31,431 nucleotides of DNA from Treponema sp. UBA7590. Lineage in GTDB: Bacteria > Spirochaetota > Spirochaetia > Treponematales > Treponemataceae. This document shows, one piece after another, positions 1 through 8,452 of the stretch. Below the pieces are notes generated by a model. That model saw nothing but the letters and a program-made list of their open reading frames with translations. It had not been told where the DNA came from and made no database searches. Every line of letters begins with the position of its first letter. Position 1 is the first letter of the stretch. The DNA lies in the NCBI GenBank assembly GCA_002478955.1, contig DLKK01000014.1, positions 17,216 through 48,646 of the forward strand, given 5' to 3'. The translations under genes were made by a program, and so were the position numbers.

Positions 1-80
1 CTCGGTTGCCGCTTTCTTTTTCTTACCGTTTATTCAATTTATTTCTTCAGAACAAAAACTCGGCATTCAGGCTATTACTT

Positions 81-1259
81 TTACAACCTGACCGAAATTC
101 CTCCAGAAATACCAGAAAAAATCCAAGAAACAGCAAATTCAGAAATTTTAGTATTATCAGAAGAATTATTTCCTCCACCAGAACTAGAATTTTTTGAAAT
201 CTTAAATGGAATCAAAAAATCTTTTGCAAGAAAAATATTAAATTCAGCTTTTTCTATCGAGAATGAATATTCTGCCTTGCAATTTATAGAAATCAATCCT
301 GCTAAATTCAAAAAATCTATTTTTTTAGAATCTTTTCCGGCTGAACCATTAAAAAACAAGTTTCGTTTATATTTCCAGTTTGCATTGTAGATTCCATTCT
401 GAGCCGCAAAAAAAACGGAATTAAAATCCGTAGAAAAACAGAAACCACATTTCCTGTATTCAAAAAAGACACCATTTAAAACTGCAAATGCATCAACATT
501 TCCATTTATTTTGTAATATTTGTACGGATACAAAAGATAATCTTGAGTTTTATCAGTAAGAGAACCATCAAACTCTCCATAAAAAAATACCCCACCAATA
601 TAAGGTTCAAATTTAATATGCGCTGATTTCCAAGATTGCTTATATGTAAGGGCAAAAAATTTTCCAAAAATTTTTACTAATTCAGAATTTTCATTATTAA
701 AAATAAACGTTTTTCCGGCAACAAAAAATCCATCCAAATTTTGATTTTTATATGCAAGCTGAATCCCATATTGCCCTATGTAAGGATTTTTTATATTTCC
801 ATAAAACCAATAAAAATCACCAGTTTCTGTTTCTCCCGAAAAAAATCCAAAATATGGTTTTATGGAAAAATCATTTATATAAAAAGGAATCGCAACTTTT
901 CCTGTGAATCCCAAAATTTCCTGCTGACTATAAATATTATTTGCATTTATAGAAATTGAATCCGTAGAAAAAAATCCAAAATCACCAAGAAAACCAAAAA
1001 AATCATTTGAATATTCAGCGCAAAAATCACCTTTTATAATTGAACTTTTAAAATATTCAACAGTCGAATCCAAGTAAAAAAAATTCGCCCCAACATAAAA
1101 ATTATTATTTTTTACAAACCAATCATTTTTTAGATTCCAATTGTATAAAAATGCTGAACCGCTAGAATCGCTCCACAAATGCGTTACAGAATGATTTACT
1201 TCAAGAGAATATAATTTCGCAAACAAGAAAAATAGAAATGCAAAGAAAAACTTTTTCAT
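81..1259 (-). CDS. Putative outer-membrane beta-barrel protein
   Basis: I do not recognise the family. The 392-residue product starts MKKFFFAFLFFLFAKLYS, a typical signal peptide, followed by many short alternating aromatic/polar stretches (for example NNFYVGANFFYLDS) and many Gly/Tyr/Phe turns. That is the look of an outer-membrane beta-barrel. A Ser/Gly/Asn-rich loop (about residues 365-380) precedes a last strand ending ISGGISVRL. The open frame extends 13 codons upstream to 1298, but that extension runs through a terminator-like hairpin, so the start at 1259 before the signal peptide is preferred. There is no clear Shine-Dalgarno sequence. It lies 82 bases after the large lipoprotein gene on the same strand and may be read from the same promoter if the hairpin between them is leaky. 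Confidence 0.7.
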   Translation of the reverse strand: MKKFFFAFLFFLFAKLYSLEVNHSVTHLWSDSSGSAFLYNWNLKNDWFVKNNNFYVGANFFYLDSTVEYFKSSIIKGDFCAEYSNDFFGFLGDFGFFSTDSISINANNIYSQQEILGFTGKVAIPFYINDFSIKPYFGFFSGETETGDFYWFYGNIKNPYIGQYGIQLAYKNQNLDGFFVAGKTFIFNNENSELVKIFGKFFALTYKQSWKSAHIKFEPYIGGVFFYGEFDGSLTDKTQDYLLYPYKYYKINGNVDAFAVLNGVFFEYRKCGFCFSTDFNSVFFAAQNGIYNANWKYKRNLFFNGSAGKDSKKIDFLNLAGLISINCKAEYSFSIEKAEFNIFLAKDFLIPFKISKNSSSGGGNNSSDNTKISEFAVSWIFSGISGGISVRL

Positions 1260-1270
1260 TTTTACAAAAC

Positions 1271-1313
1271 AAAAAAGTCTGCCCGCACACTTGAGCACAA
1301 AGCAGACCTTTTT
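1271..1313 (-). terminator. Rho-independent terminator or attenuator hairpin
   Basis: Read on the minus strand, AAGGTCTGC and GCAGACTT pair (one G-T pair) around a loop of about 19 bases, followed by a run of six T. It sits 28 bases after the stop of the large lipoprotein gene and ends only about 11 bases before the ATG of the next gene, so it could end the upstream transcript or attenuate the downstream gene. Confidence 0.6.
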
Positions 1314-1341
1314 ACTAAATTATTTTTTTTAGAACCTGAAA

Positions 1342-3939
1342 TTATTCTTTATAAAACTCATTCCATTCTTGAGAAAGAGTTATATAATCAAAATCAGATT
1401 CCAATTTTGGAAATAAACTATCTAAAACAGATTTGTTGATTTTTAGACCAACTATTGTTTCATAAAAAACCTTATAATAAGATTCTTCACCAGAAACTTT
1501 AACTAGTTCCTTAACTTTTGATTCAGCAGTTTCTTCTACATCATCAAAACTTTTCATATCATCTGTTATAGACAAATCAAAACTTCCCTCAATATCTTCG
1601 CCATCCCAATATTCATATTCAACTTTACAAATCAACTCCAATTCTGAGCCAGATTTTTCAAAAATATCAGAGAAATATCCAGCTGTAAAAAGTTTGCCCA
1701 TATCAATTCCAAACGAAGAATTTGATTCTGTAGCGTTCCATTCAAGAGTTTCAAAAGGATTTTCTGTCGGAATATAAAATATGTTGCCATCATTTATGCA
1801 AGTTTTTAAATTTTTTGCCGCATTACAAATGAAATCTCCGTAACGCTTTACTTCGTCTTTTGCAGCCTGCGGATATTCGCTTGCAGAACTTATAAGATAT
1901 TCATAAGAATCATTCAACATTTCAATTGATTCTATAAATGTCTTTTTTGAAGCATCCATGGCATCTTTATTTCTTACTGACAGAGTTTTTTCTGTTCCCA
2001 TTTGTCTGACAAGTTCAAGACTATTTTGATCATCATTGAACAAAGCTTTTAACGATGAAATATTTGCAGACAAATCATAAGAACTAAGCCATTGGAAAGT
2101 AGCTTTTAAAATCTGCAAACTTGAAATCAAAACATTGAGTTCTGCCTTTCCAACCCGAACAGAGGAATCACCTAAAATCTCATCCAGACAAAGAGCAGAA
2201 ATAACCTTTGAAGGAACAAGGACGCCGCTTTCTGACATTGAAGCCGCTATATTTTTAGCATTCTCAAATTTTTCATTAAAAATCTTAAGAACTTTGTCAA
2301 CAAGCTCATTTGCGCCATTTTGATTACAATGAACTAAATTTCCCAAAAGCAAAATTGGAATAGAAGACGCTGTCTGTGTCGATTTTACAAGACTTTCTTT
2401 ATAATACTCAGAATTCTTTAACCAATCTGGAAGATTGAATGATGGAGCTTTTTCTGATTCGCCCAAAACTATAATTTTCTTTTCTTTTTCCCAATTTATA
2501 TCATATTCTTTTGCAGAAACTGGAATTTTTTCTTTCATTGATTCTGGCATATACTGTTTACAAATCAGATATTTTCCATTTTCATCAAATTTTATATCTT
2601 TTACATAAAAATCATATCCATAATCAAAATAGGCTTCAGACCATTCATTATCTTCGTCAAGAACATAAGAAACTGCAACTCTATCATCGTCATCATAGTT
2701 AGAGCATTCTGTTCCTGAAACTCTATAAAAAATGCGCCAATCATAATCAGAATTTTTAGCATCTTTCAAAGTATAAACATCTGTCCACGCTGTTTCCGCA
2801 TAGTCTTTTAGCCATTCACCATTAATCAGCGCATTCAATGTTGAAGGATAAGACGTAACACCAAAGTTCTTTTTTAAGATGTCAGCGACACTTGTATCTG
2901 TACTGATTGTAGCAAGTTCCGCCAGTGCATAATACATTTTAGTTTCATCATTTTTTTCGTTATTATATGCAGAACGGATTTTTGCAACACCTTCGTCATA
3001 TTTTCCGTCCAAGAGCAAATCAATTCCTTCATCCAAAAGTTTCTTATATTCTTTTGTAGAAGATGATATTGTAACAGAAATTGTTCCCTCAACAGATTTT
3101 CCATTGTAAGTAAATCTAACTGTACAAGAACCTTCTTTGCCTGAATCAAAACCTTCAGCGTTTGCATTATTTGAATTTAACGCAACTGTTTTTTCAGAAT
3201 TATCATTATACGTAACAACTACAGAAAGTCCTGTAAAATCAAAAACATCGCCGACTTCATATTTTTCTTTTGTAGAATCACTCTTTTTCAACGTTACAGA
3301 TTTTACAGTAAGTTTTGTTGCATTTTCTGGAAGTTTTACAGTCTCGTCGTCCGCAACAAATTTTCCACCATCTGATTTTTTAATAGTTGTCTCGCCAATT
3401 ACATTGATAACAGAAGAATCTTCAGCCTTTATGTTATCTATTTTTCCATCTGCAATATCAACAGTTCCAACATCATCTGCAACATTTACAGTTCCTACAG
3501 AAGAATTTTCATCACCTTTTATAGTTGCTCCTTCTCCTTCCACGGAAATATTTGAGACATCCGAATCCTTTATAACAATTGATGAACCGCCTTTTACAAC
3601 AATTGAAATTGATTCACCTTTGCTATTTTTTATTGTAAAAGAGGCATTTTTAACTTTTTCAGAGACAACGATTTTTACGTTTTTTACATTTTCAAGAACA
3701 ACATTTTTAGAATTGATAGTAAGAGTCTTTCCACCAAAATCTGCATTTTTAATTGTTACAGCAGAATCAACAGAAACATCTTCATTAATCTCTTTTCCAT
3801 CTAAATCAACCGTTGATTTCCCAGAATTAATCAATGAAGAAATTGATTCATCATCTCCATCTGAACCGCCGTCAGAAGAACAAGAAACTGCCATAAAAAC
3901 AAGAGAGGCTGCCAGCAACAAGCATAAGAACTTTTTCAT
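1342..3939 (-). CDS. Large lipoprotein with solenoid-like and Ig-like domains
   Basis: The 865-residue product begins MKKFLCLLLAASLVFMAVSC, a lipoprotein signal with lipid Cys20. A low-complexity Ser/Gly/Asp linker follows. Residues about 55-200 are short V/I/N/D-rich repeats (TIKNADF, VVLENVKNVKIVVS, VGTVNVAD), as in a right-handed beta-solenoid. Residues about 211-292 match a bacterial Ig-like domain (YEVGDVFDFTGLSVVVTY, then VRFTYNGKSVEGTISVTI). Residues about 295-370 are helical and may be a TPR-like hairpin set (LLDGKYDEGVAKIRSAYNNE). The remaining 490 residues are unrecognised. The start at 3939 is chosen because it opens the signal peptide and has GGGAG about 8 bases upstream. It is probably surface or periplasmic. 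The N-terminal module is related to that of the lipoprotein at 23405-24436. The promoter carries a poly-G tract. Confidence 0.85.
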   Translation of the reverse strand: MKKFLCLLLAASLVFMAVSCSSDGGSDGDDESISSLINSGKSTVDLDGKEINEDVSVDSAVTIKNADFGGKTLTINSKNVVLENVKNVKIVVSEKVKNASFTIKNSKGESISIVVKGGSSIVIKDSDVSNISVEGEGATIKGDENSSVGTVNVADDVGTVDIADGKIDNIKAEDSSVINVIGETTIKKSDGGKFVADDETVKLPENATKLTVKSVTLKKSDSTKEKYEVGDVFDFTGLSVVVTYNDNSEKTVALNSNNANAEGFDSGKEGSCTVRFTYNGKSVEGTISVTISSSTKEYKKLLDEGIDLLLDGKYDEGVAKIRSAYNNEKNDETKMYYALAELATISTDTSVADILKKNFGVTSYPSTLNALINGEWLKDYAETAWTDVYTLKDAKNSDYDWRIFYRVSGTECSNYDDDDRVAVSYVLDEDNEWSEAYFDYGYDFYVKDIKFDENGKYLICKQYMPESMKEKIPVSAKEYDINWEKEKKIIVLGESEKAPSFNLPDWLKNSEYYKESLVKSTQTASSIPILLLGNLVHCNQNGANELVDKVLKIFNEKFENAKNIAASMSESGVLVPSKVISALCLDEILGDSSVRVGKAELNVLISSLQILKATFQWLSSYDLSANISSLKALFNDDQNSLELVRQMGTEKTLSVRNKDAMDASKKTFIESIEMLNDSYEYLISSASEYPQAAKDEVKRYGDFICNAAKNLKTCINDGNIFYIPTENPFETLEWNATESNSSFGIDMGKLFTAGYFSDIFEKSGSELELICKVEYEYWDGEDIEGSFDLSITDDMKSFDDVEETAESKVKELVKVSGEESYYKVFYETIVGLKINKSVLDSLFPKLESDFDYITLSQEWNEFYKE

Positions 3940-4009
3940 ACAAACTCCCATACTAAAATTTAAAATTTTCACCTGTTAAATCATAATTTTTTTTAAACAA
4001 GTATGAAAA

Positions 4010-4039
4010 AGTCTACCCCCCCCCATGGAATTTTGTCAA
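4010..4039 (-). promoter_or_regulatory. Sigma-70-like promoter with G9 tract in the spacer
   Basis: On the minus strand TTGACA (4039-4034, perfect -35) is followed by an 18-base spacer whose last nine bases are all G (4024-4016), then TAGACT (4015-4010), a 4/6 match to TATAAT. The lipoprotein ATG is about 70 bases downstream. A change of one or two G would move the spacing through the 17-base optimum, so slipped-strand variation could tune expression. Confidence 0.65.
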
Positions 4040-4098
4040 TAGAATAAATTTAAAATATAAAATAGCTTTAAGATTTTGATTGCGGGTAAGATAATTTT

Positions 4099-4884
4099 TT
4101 ATTTCTTTTTAAGTTCCGCCATTGCCGCGTAGTGAAGCACATCGAATTCTGGCGGTGCAATTTTTTCGAGTAATTTTTTGTGTTCTGTTTCCCATTCGGC
4201 AATTTCTTTTGAAGAAAGTGACGCTCCGATTCCCCGGCACGCTTTGAGCCGTCCGTTCCATGTTTCGCGTGTAAAATGTACTTTCAGCGGAAATTCCTCA
4301 TGGTGGACAAGCTCAAAATATTCGCTGTAGATTTCTGGAATCTGAATCGGATGGATTGTCTCGCGCCCTCCGCTCCAGTTCGGGCTGTATTTTAGAACAA
4401 GATTCTCGCTTGCGCCTGCGATTTTATCCTCAAACGGAAGCCACGCCATGTAAAGAACGAGAATCCGTCCGCTATTTTTTAGCATTCTGTGGAAATTCGG
4501 CGCGGTCTTTTCGTGCTTGAAATACCAGAAGCACTGGCATGCGGTGATTACGCCAAAGGTTCCGTCCGGAAAACTCAAGTCTTCCGTCGCGCTCACAATA
4601 TAATCAATGTTTTTTCCGGCTGAAAGAATTTTTGCCTGCTCAATCTGCTCTTTTGAGATGTCCGCCGCCGTCCAGTCTGCACCGTAGCCGTAGAGATTGC
4701 GCGGAAGAACGCCTGTTCCAGTTCCGATGTCGAGCACTTTCTGGCCTGCAGTGCAAAGTCCGCGGGCAATGATTTTATCGTAAAATTCTTTGGGATAAAT
4801 GTCGCGGAATTTCGCATAATCGCAGGAAGTGCGGCCCCAGTCAAAGGCTTTTCCTTTGTCAATGTTCTTGTCTTTTATCAGCAT
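4099..4884 (-). CDS. Class I SAM-dependent methyltransferase
   Basis: The 261-residue protein has motif I VLDIGTGTG (residues 50-58) and the acidic motif II region WTAADIS (71-77), then the post-I region ATEDLSFPDGTFGVITACQCFWYF. This is the Methyltransf_11/UbiE-like fold, acting on a small molecule or cofactor that the sequence does not reveal. The longer frame to 5100 is rejected because its first 72 codons overlap the upstream gene out of frame. ATG 4884 is the first codon after that gene. The nearest Shine-Dalgarno-like GGGAG lies inside the end of the upstream DNA methyltransferase gene, about 20 bases away, so translation is probably coupled. The gap is 16 bases. Confidence 0.85.
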   Translation of the reverse strand: MLIKDKNIDKGKAFDWGRTSCDYAKFRDIYPKEFYDKIIARGLCTAGQKVLDIGTGTGVLPRNLYGYGADWTAADISKEQIEQAKILSAGKNIDYIVSATEDLSFPDGTFGVITACQCFWYFKHEKTAPNFHRMLKNSGRILVLYMAWLPFEDKIAGASENLVLKYSPNWSGGRETIHPIQIPEIYSEYFELVHHEEFPLKVHFTRETWNGRLKACRGIGASLSSKEIAEWETEHKKLLEKIAPPEFDVLHYAAMAELKKK

Positions 4885-4900
4885 TTTTTTTAGTGAATTT

Positions 4901-5845
4901 TTATCTCCCTTGCCACATTCCGGAATTTCTTTCCCAGAAAACACCGTTCTTGTAGCCTTGAATTGACTTGTCTGTTTCCGCAAGGCTAAGACGTTTTTCC
5001 GCCAAAAGACAATATTCCTCGTTCTGTTCGATTCCACAGAAGCGCCGGCCGAGTTTTTTCGCCACAACGCTTGCGGTTCCGCTTCCCAAAAAAGGGTCAA
5101 AAATGATGTCGCCGGGGCGGGAACTTGCTAAAATCAGCTTTGCGTAGAGTTTTTCTGGTTTTTGCGTCGGATGGTCAGTGTTTTCTGGCATTGACCAAAA
5201 TGGAACAGAAATATCATCCCAAAAATTGGAAGGATATGTAATTCGGAATTTTCCGTCCGTTTCTTCATCCCAGTCTTTCGGTTTCCCGGCAACTTTGTAT
5301 GGCGCAAGAACTTTCCGCTTCATTTTTACGGCTTCAACATTAAAATAATAGTCGTCTGGATTTTTTACGGCAAACCAAATGTCTTCCATTCCGTTTTTCC
5401 AGTTGGATTTTGCGCCACGGCCCTTTTCCCGCTGCCATGTAATTCGGTTCAGAACTGTAAGTTCCTTTTCAAGCGCACGCTGAAGCGATGAAGTGCATTT
5501 CCAGTCGCCACACATATAAAGCGAGCCGTCTGATTTCAGTTTTTTGCAAACCTGCGGAAACCAAGTTGCCAAATATTCATCGTAATTTTCCTGAGAGCGC
5601 GAGGCAAACTTCATTCCGTTGAAATTCTTGGAAAGATTGTAAGGCGGATCAATGATAATCAGGTCGGCAAAACTATCCGGCACAAACTCAAGCATTTTTA
5701 GAACATCGCCGTTCAATGTGCGGTTCACAATGCCCGTCTCCGCAGAAATATTCGATTCAGTGAGCAGGCGTTTTTTTAGTTCCGCAATCTCCTGCGGCTC
5801 AAGCGTCAGAGTCCTGTTGTTTGCCGCACGTTCCTTCTTTTCCAT
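4901..5845 (-). CDS. Site-specific DNA methyltransferase (N6-A or N4-C, DPPY type)
   Basis: The 314-residue enzyme carries the catalytic DPPYN (residues 66-70), the conserved HPTQKP (225-230) and the AdoMet-binding DPFLGSGT (250-257). The order, catalytic motif before SAM motif, is that of beta-class DNA amino-methyltransferases. The segment GRGAKSNWKNGMEDIWF is typical of the N6_N4_Mtase family. It would methylate an exocyclic amine of adenine or cytosine in a specific site. No restriction endonuclease is adjacent, so this may be a solitary regulatory or protective methylase. It is first in a two-gene minus unit with the SAM methyltransferase and divergent from a TetR regulator. The start at 5845 has only a weak GGAT upstream. 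Confidence 0.9.
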   Translation of the reverse strand: MEKKERAANNRTLTLEPQEIAELKKRLLTESNISAETGIVNRTLNGDVLKMLEFVPDSFADLIIIDPPYNLSKNFNGMKFASRSQENYDEYLATWFPQVCKKLKSDGSLYMCGDWKCTSSLQRALEKELTVLNRITWQREKGRGAKSNWKNGMEDIWFAVKNPDDYYFNVEAVKMKRKVLAPYKVAGKPKDWDEETDGKFRITYPSNFWDDISVPFWSMPENTDHPTQKPEKLYAKLILASSRPGDIIFDPFLGSGTASVVAKKLGRRFCGIEQNEEYCLLAEKRLSLAETDKSIQGYKNGVFWERNSGMWQGR

Positions 5846-6031
5846 CAGACTATCCGTTATTCAAGTTTTAAAAGTTTCTTCTATATACTAGAAATTATTA
5901 TAAAAGATTTTAATCAATAAAAAAAGTCCGATTCAGTTTCCATTTCATTTTGAGGAAAAATATTCACTAAAACTGTTAGCAACATTATGTCATTTATTGC
6001 ACAATTTTTTGTCGTATGATATTCTTATTTT

Positions 6032-6673
6032 ATGCAGAATTACATACGCGCCCGAACCGACGACCAGAAAGAAGAACGACTCAATCAGATAAAAGAAGCA
6101 GCTGACTCACTTTTTGAGCAAATGCCTTACACAGAAATCACTCTTACAACAATCGCAGACAAACTCACTTGGTCTAGAGCAAATCTTTACAAATATGTAA
6201 CCACAAAAGAGGAAATCTTCCTTGAGATTTCCGCACAAAAAATGACTAAATATTTCACAGCTTTGCTTGCGGCTTTTCCAGAAGGCAACAAATATTCCCC
6301 GGAAGTAATTGCTGAAGTTTGGGCAGGAATTTTAAATGCAAATCAAGACTATTTGCGTTACGTTTCATACTTGAATCCGATTATAGAAACAAATGTAACT
6401 GTTGACCGGCTAGCCACTTTCAAGAAAAAATACTACGAATTTGCAGAACAATTTTGTAATGAACTTTCTGCAATGCTTTCAATTTCGCAGGATAATGCAT
6501 CTAAGTTGCAACTTGATATATTGATGTTTTCCGCAGCAACCGCTGTGAGTTGTTATAAAAATCCATTAATTAAAGAAGCCTTAAAAAAAATCAACATCAC
6601 TCCTCCAAAGTTTGACTTTTACACAGATATGAAAGATTTTGTTTTAATGAAAATAAAATGGTCTACAAAATAA
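6032..6673 (+). CDS. TetR/AcrR family transcriptional regulator
   Basis: The 213-residue protein has the TetR N-terminal DNA-binding domain. Helices IKEAADSLFEQM and then the helix-turn-helix LTTIADKLTWSRANLYKYV (about 38-56) are followed by TKEEIFLEI. The C-terminal ligand-binding half (70-213) is helical and unassigned. A TATGAT box lies 11 bases before the ATG with no Shine-Dalgarno sequence, so the leader would be only a few bases. It is divergent from the DNA methyltransferase unit, 186 bases away, and may control it. Its stop codon abuts the stop of the convergent DUF2130 pseudogene. Confidence 0.88.
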   Translation: MQNYIRARTDDQKEERLNQIKEAADSLFEQMPYTEITLTTIADKLTWSRANLYKYVTTKEEIFLEISAQKMTKYFTALLAAFPEGNKYSPEVIAEVWAGILNANQDYLRYVSYLNPIIETNVTVDRLATFKKKYYEFAEQFCNELSAMLSISQDNASKLQLDILMFSAATAVSCYKNPLIKEALKKINITPPKFDFYTDMKDFVLMKIKWSTK

Positions 6674-7711
6674 TCAACTTTCCTTTAATTCTTCAAATTT
6701 TTGCTTCATTGTTGGATTGTTCTTTACAAGTTTTTTAACGGTTAAATCTTCAAGTTTGTTATTTGCAAGGCGGTAATTATTTTCAGAGCTTAACAAATCT
6801 TCTTTCATTTTTTGAAGATTTGAGATAGCCTTATCAATATCATCAATTGCACTCATAAATTTTCGGCTTGCTAAATCATAATTTCGGCTAAAACCGTCTT
6901 TAAATTTATTCAAATCACCTTCAAAATGGGTTATATCCATATTTTGTTCTTGAATTCTTTTTAGTTCGCGTTTTGATTCAAGAGTATTCATTGCCGCATT
7001 TCTCAAAAAGGTTATAACTGGAATAAAAAACTGAGGACGAATCACGTACATTTTAGGAAACTTATACGACACATCGACAATTCCAGTGTTGTAATAATCA
7101 TTATCTCTTTCAAGCATAGAAACAAGAACTGCATATTCACAACCTTTTTCAAAATACGAATTCTGAAATCCCAATGCACGATTTTTGTTAAATTCCATAA
7201 GACAGAATTGTTCTAAATCTTCGCCAATCTGCTTTGTTGATTCCTTAGCCTTAAAATCCTTGTAAAATGCAATTTCTGAATCTTTTTTACCAGAATCAAG
7301 CTTTTCTTTTAAAAGTGCAATTTCTTGTTCTTTTGCAGAAAGTGCAATTTTTAATTCTGATTGAGATTTTTCTTTTATGGATGCTAATTCGGCAGAAATT
7401 TTTACAATCTGCTGTTCTTTTGTTGACAAAGCAAGTTGCAAATCTGACTTTGACTTTTGTTTTTCTGAATCGAATTCGGCCATCAATTTTGAAAGTTGTG
7501 CATTTAATTCAGAAATTTCTTTATCCTTTTCATTTTGAGCCTTAGAAACCGCAAGCTGAATTTCTGAAAACTTTTCTTTGTTCAAAGAATTAACACGTTT
7601 TTCGAGTTCTTTTTCAAACTGTTCGTTACGAACTTCATTAGCAATCGAATCATAAACATTCTGCTCCAAAGAAATTAATTGACCGCAGTTAGGACATTAT
7701 TTTATATTCAT
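6674..7711 (-). pseudogene. DUF2130 family protein, disrupted (nonsense codon and internal deletion)
   Basis: Reading from ATG 7711, with GGGTGGTG upstream, gives M-N-I-K, a TAA stop at 7699-7697, then in the same frame CPNCGQLISLEQNVYDSI. That is the zinc-ribbon N-terminus expected in DUF2130 proteins. The remaining 331-codon frame could start only at a TTG (7669) that has no ribosome site. It has a coiled coil with imperfect repeats (SDLQLALSTKEQQI, SELKIALSAKEQEI; about 30-125) and the conserved core FPKMYVIRPQFFIPVITFLRNAAMN. At residues 174-176 YFEK joins directly to GCEYAVLVSML. From memory of the family, about 60-70 residues normally lie here, including the KGDF...FEMKNE stretch that resembles a PD-(D/E)xK nuclease motif. 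Two independent lesions argue for a dead gene. Confidence 0.75.
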
Positions 7712-7734
7712 TTCTTACACCACCCTAAATTAGC

Positions 7735-8340
7735 TTAACGAAAAACAAGTGCCAAATTGTCAGTATAAAGCTCATCAGGCATAAAATTAGAAGATTCATC
7801 CGCATACTTCACAATTTTTTGAGTTTTTTCATCAAATGTAAAAGAATACAAACAACAGTTGTAATTTTTTTGCTTTGAAAAAGACGCCCCTCGCTTGTTC
7901 ATTTCTCGCACAACAGAATTCATAATTCCCCCCGTGACAAACAACAAAAATATCGCCTTCTGTATTTTCTAAAAAATCATCAATAAGCAAAGAAATTCTC
8001 TCGTCTGCAAAATCAGACTTTTCATTCTCAAGGCGCCAAGGAAATTTCACACTTTTAGGAATAATAACTTGTGGAAAATTTTCTTTTATTTCTTTTTTTG
8101 ACAAACATTTTTTTGTAATACCCACAGGTTTGACAAAGATTTTAATCCTGCAACTTCTTGAACACGTGGCTCCAAAATCATTGTTTTAATTCCCATTCTT
8201 TCACAAGCAAGTGAGGCCGTTTCCAAGGTTCTATAGCAAGGAGAAACAAAAACAGTTCCTTCAAAACCTATTTTTTTCAAATATTCGCCAACAGATTGTG
8301 CCTGCAAAACACCTTTTGGTATAAGAAAGCCTTCTTTTTT
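7735..8340 (-). pseudogene. Histidine phosphatase family remnant, 5'-truncated with two frameshifts
   Basis: Three consecutive minus frames make one phosphoglycerate-mutase-like protein. Frame one (to 8086) has GVLQAQSVGEYLKKIGF and FVSPCYRTLETASLACERMG. Frame two carries SVKFPWRLENEKSDF and GDIFVVCHGG, with the second catalytic His. Frame three continues IMNSVVREMNKRG to the end. The second shift falls in a run of six G (7928-7933): one G fewer would restore HGGIMNSVV. The first shift, near 8110-8130, needs one extra base and lies by a run of seven A. The N-terminal RHG catalytic motif is absent: a TGA closes the frame at 8361, right where the next gene's promoter begins. It is non-functional as read, unless the shifts are sequencing errors, and even then it lacks RHG. 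Confidence 0.75.
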
Positions 8341-8362
8341 TAGACTTTTAACCTCTACTCAC

Positions 8363-8389
8363 TTGACAAAATATAGGGGGGGGATACTC
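8363..8389 (+). promoter_or_regulatory. Promoter with G8 tract in the spacer
   Basis: TTGACA (8363-8368) is followed by AAATATA, then eight G (8376-8383), and then ATACTC. The best -10 hexamer, GATACT (8383-8388), is 14 bases from the -35, too short for good activity. About three more G would give the 17-base optimum. The layout matches the G9 promoter at 4010-4039, including the shared TTGACAAAAT start. Confidence 0.5.
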
Positions 8390-8400
8390 GGGGTGAGTAT
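8384..8400. repeat. ATACTC/GAGTAT inverted repeat after the G tract
   Basis: ATACTC (8384-8389) and GAGTAT (8395-8400) form a perfect 6-base inverted repeat around GGGGT. A further ATACTC lies at 8424-8429, 40 bases from the first copy. It overlaps the expected -10 to +10 region, so an operator or a 5'-end hairpin is possible. Confidence 0.4.
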
Positions 8401-8452
8401 TAGTTCATTCTGTCAGAAAATCAATACTCAAAATCTATATTCATGGAGGCAA

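Noticed and set aside
3137..3979. 280-codon plus-strand frame opposite the large lipoprotein
   Set aside because: It is a shadow of the Lys/Asp/Ser-rich lipoprotein; there is no ribosome site and its Ser/Thr/Phe-rich composition is simply the antisense of that gene.
4885..5100. N-terminal extension of the SAM methyltransferase
   Set aside because: It overlaps the end of the DNA methyltransferase out of frame and has no methyltransferase features.
4901..5845. Complete restriction-modification system
   Set aside because: No endonuclease-like gene is adjacent. The neighbours are a small-molecule-type methyltransferase and a TetR regulator.
5846..6031. Promoter for the DNA methyltransferase unit
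   Set aside because: A TATAAT lies in the AT-rich divergent gap but no -35 at a sensible distance could be found, so none was annotated.
7697..7699. Read-through or recoding of the TAA in the DUF2130 gene
   Set aside because: TAA is not used for selenocysteine, and the gene carries a second lesion, so decay is simpler.
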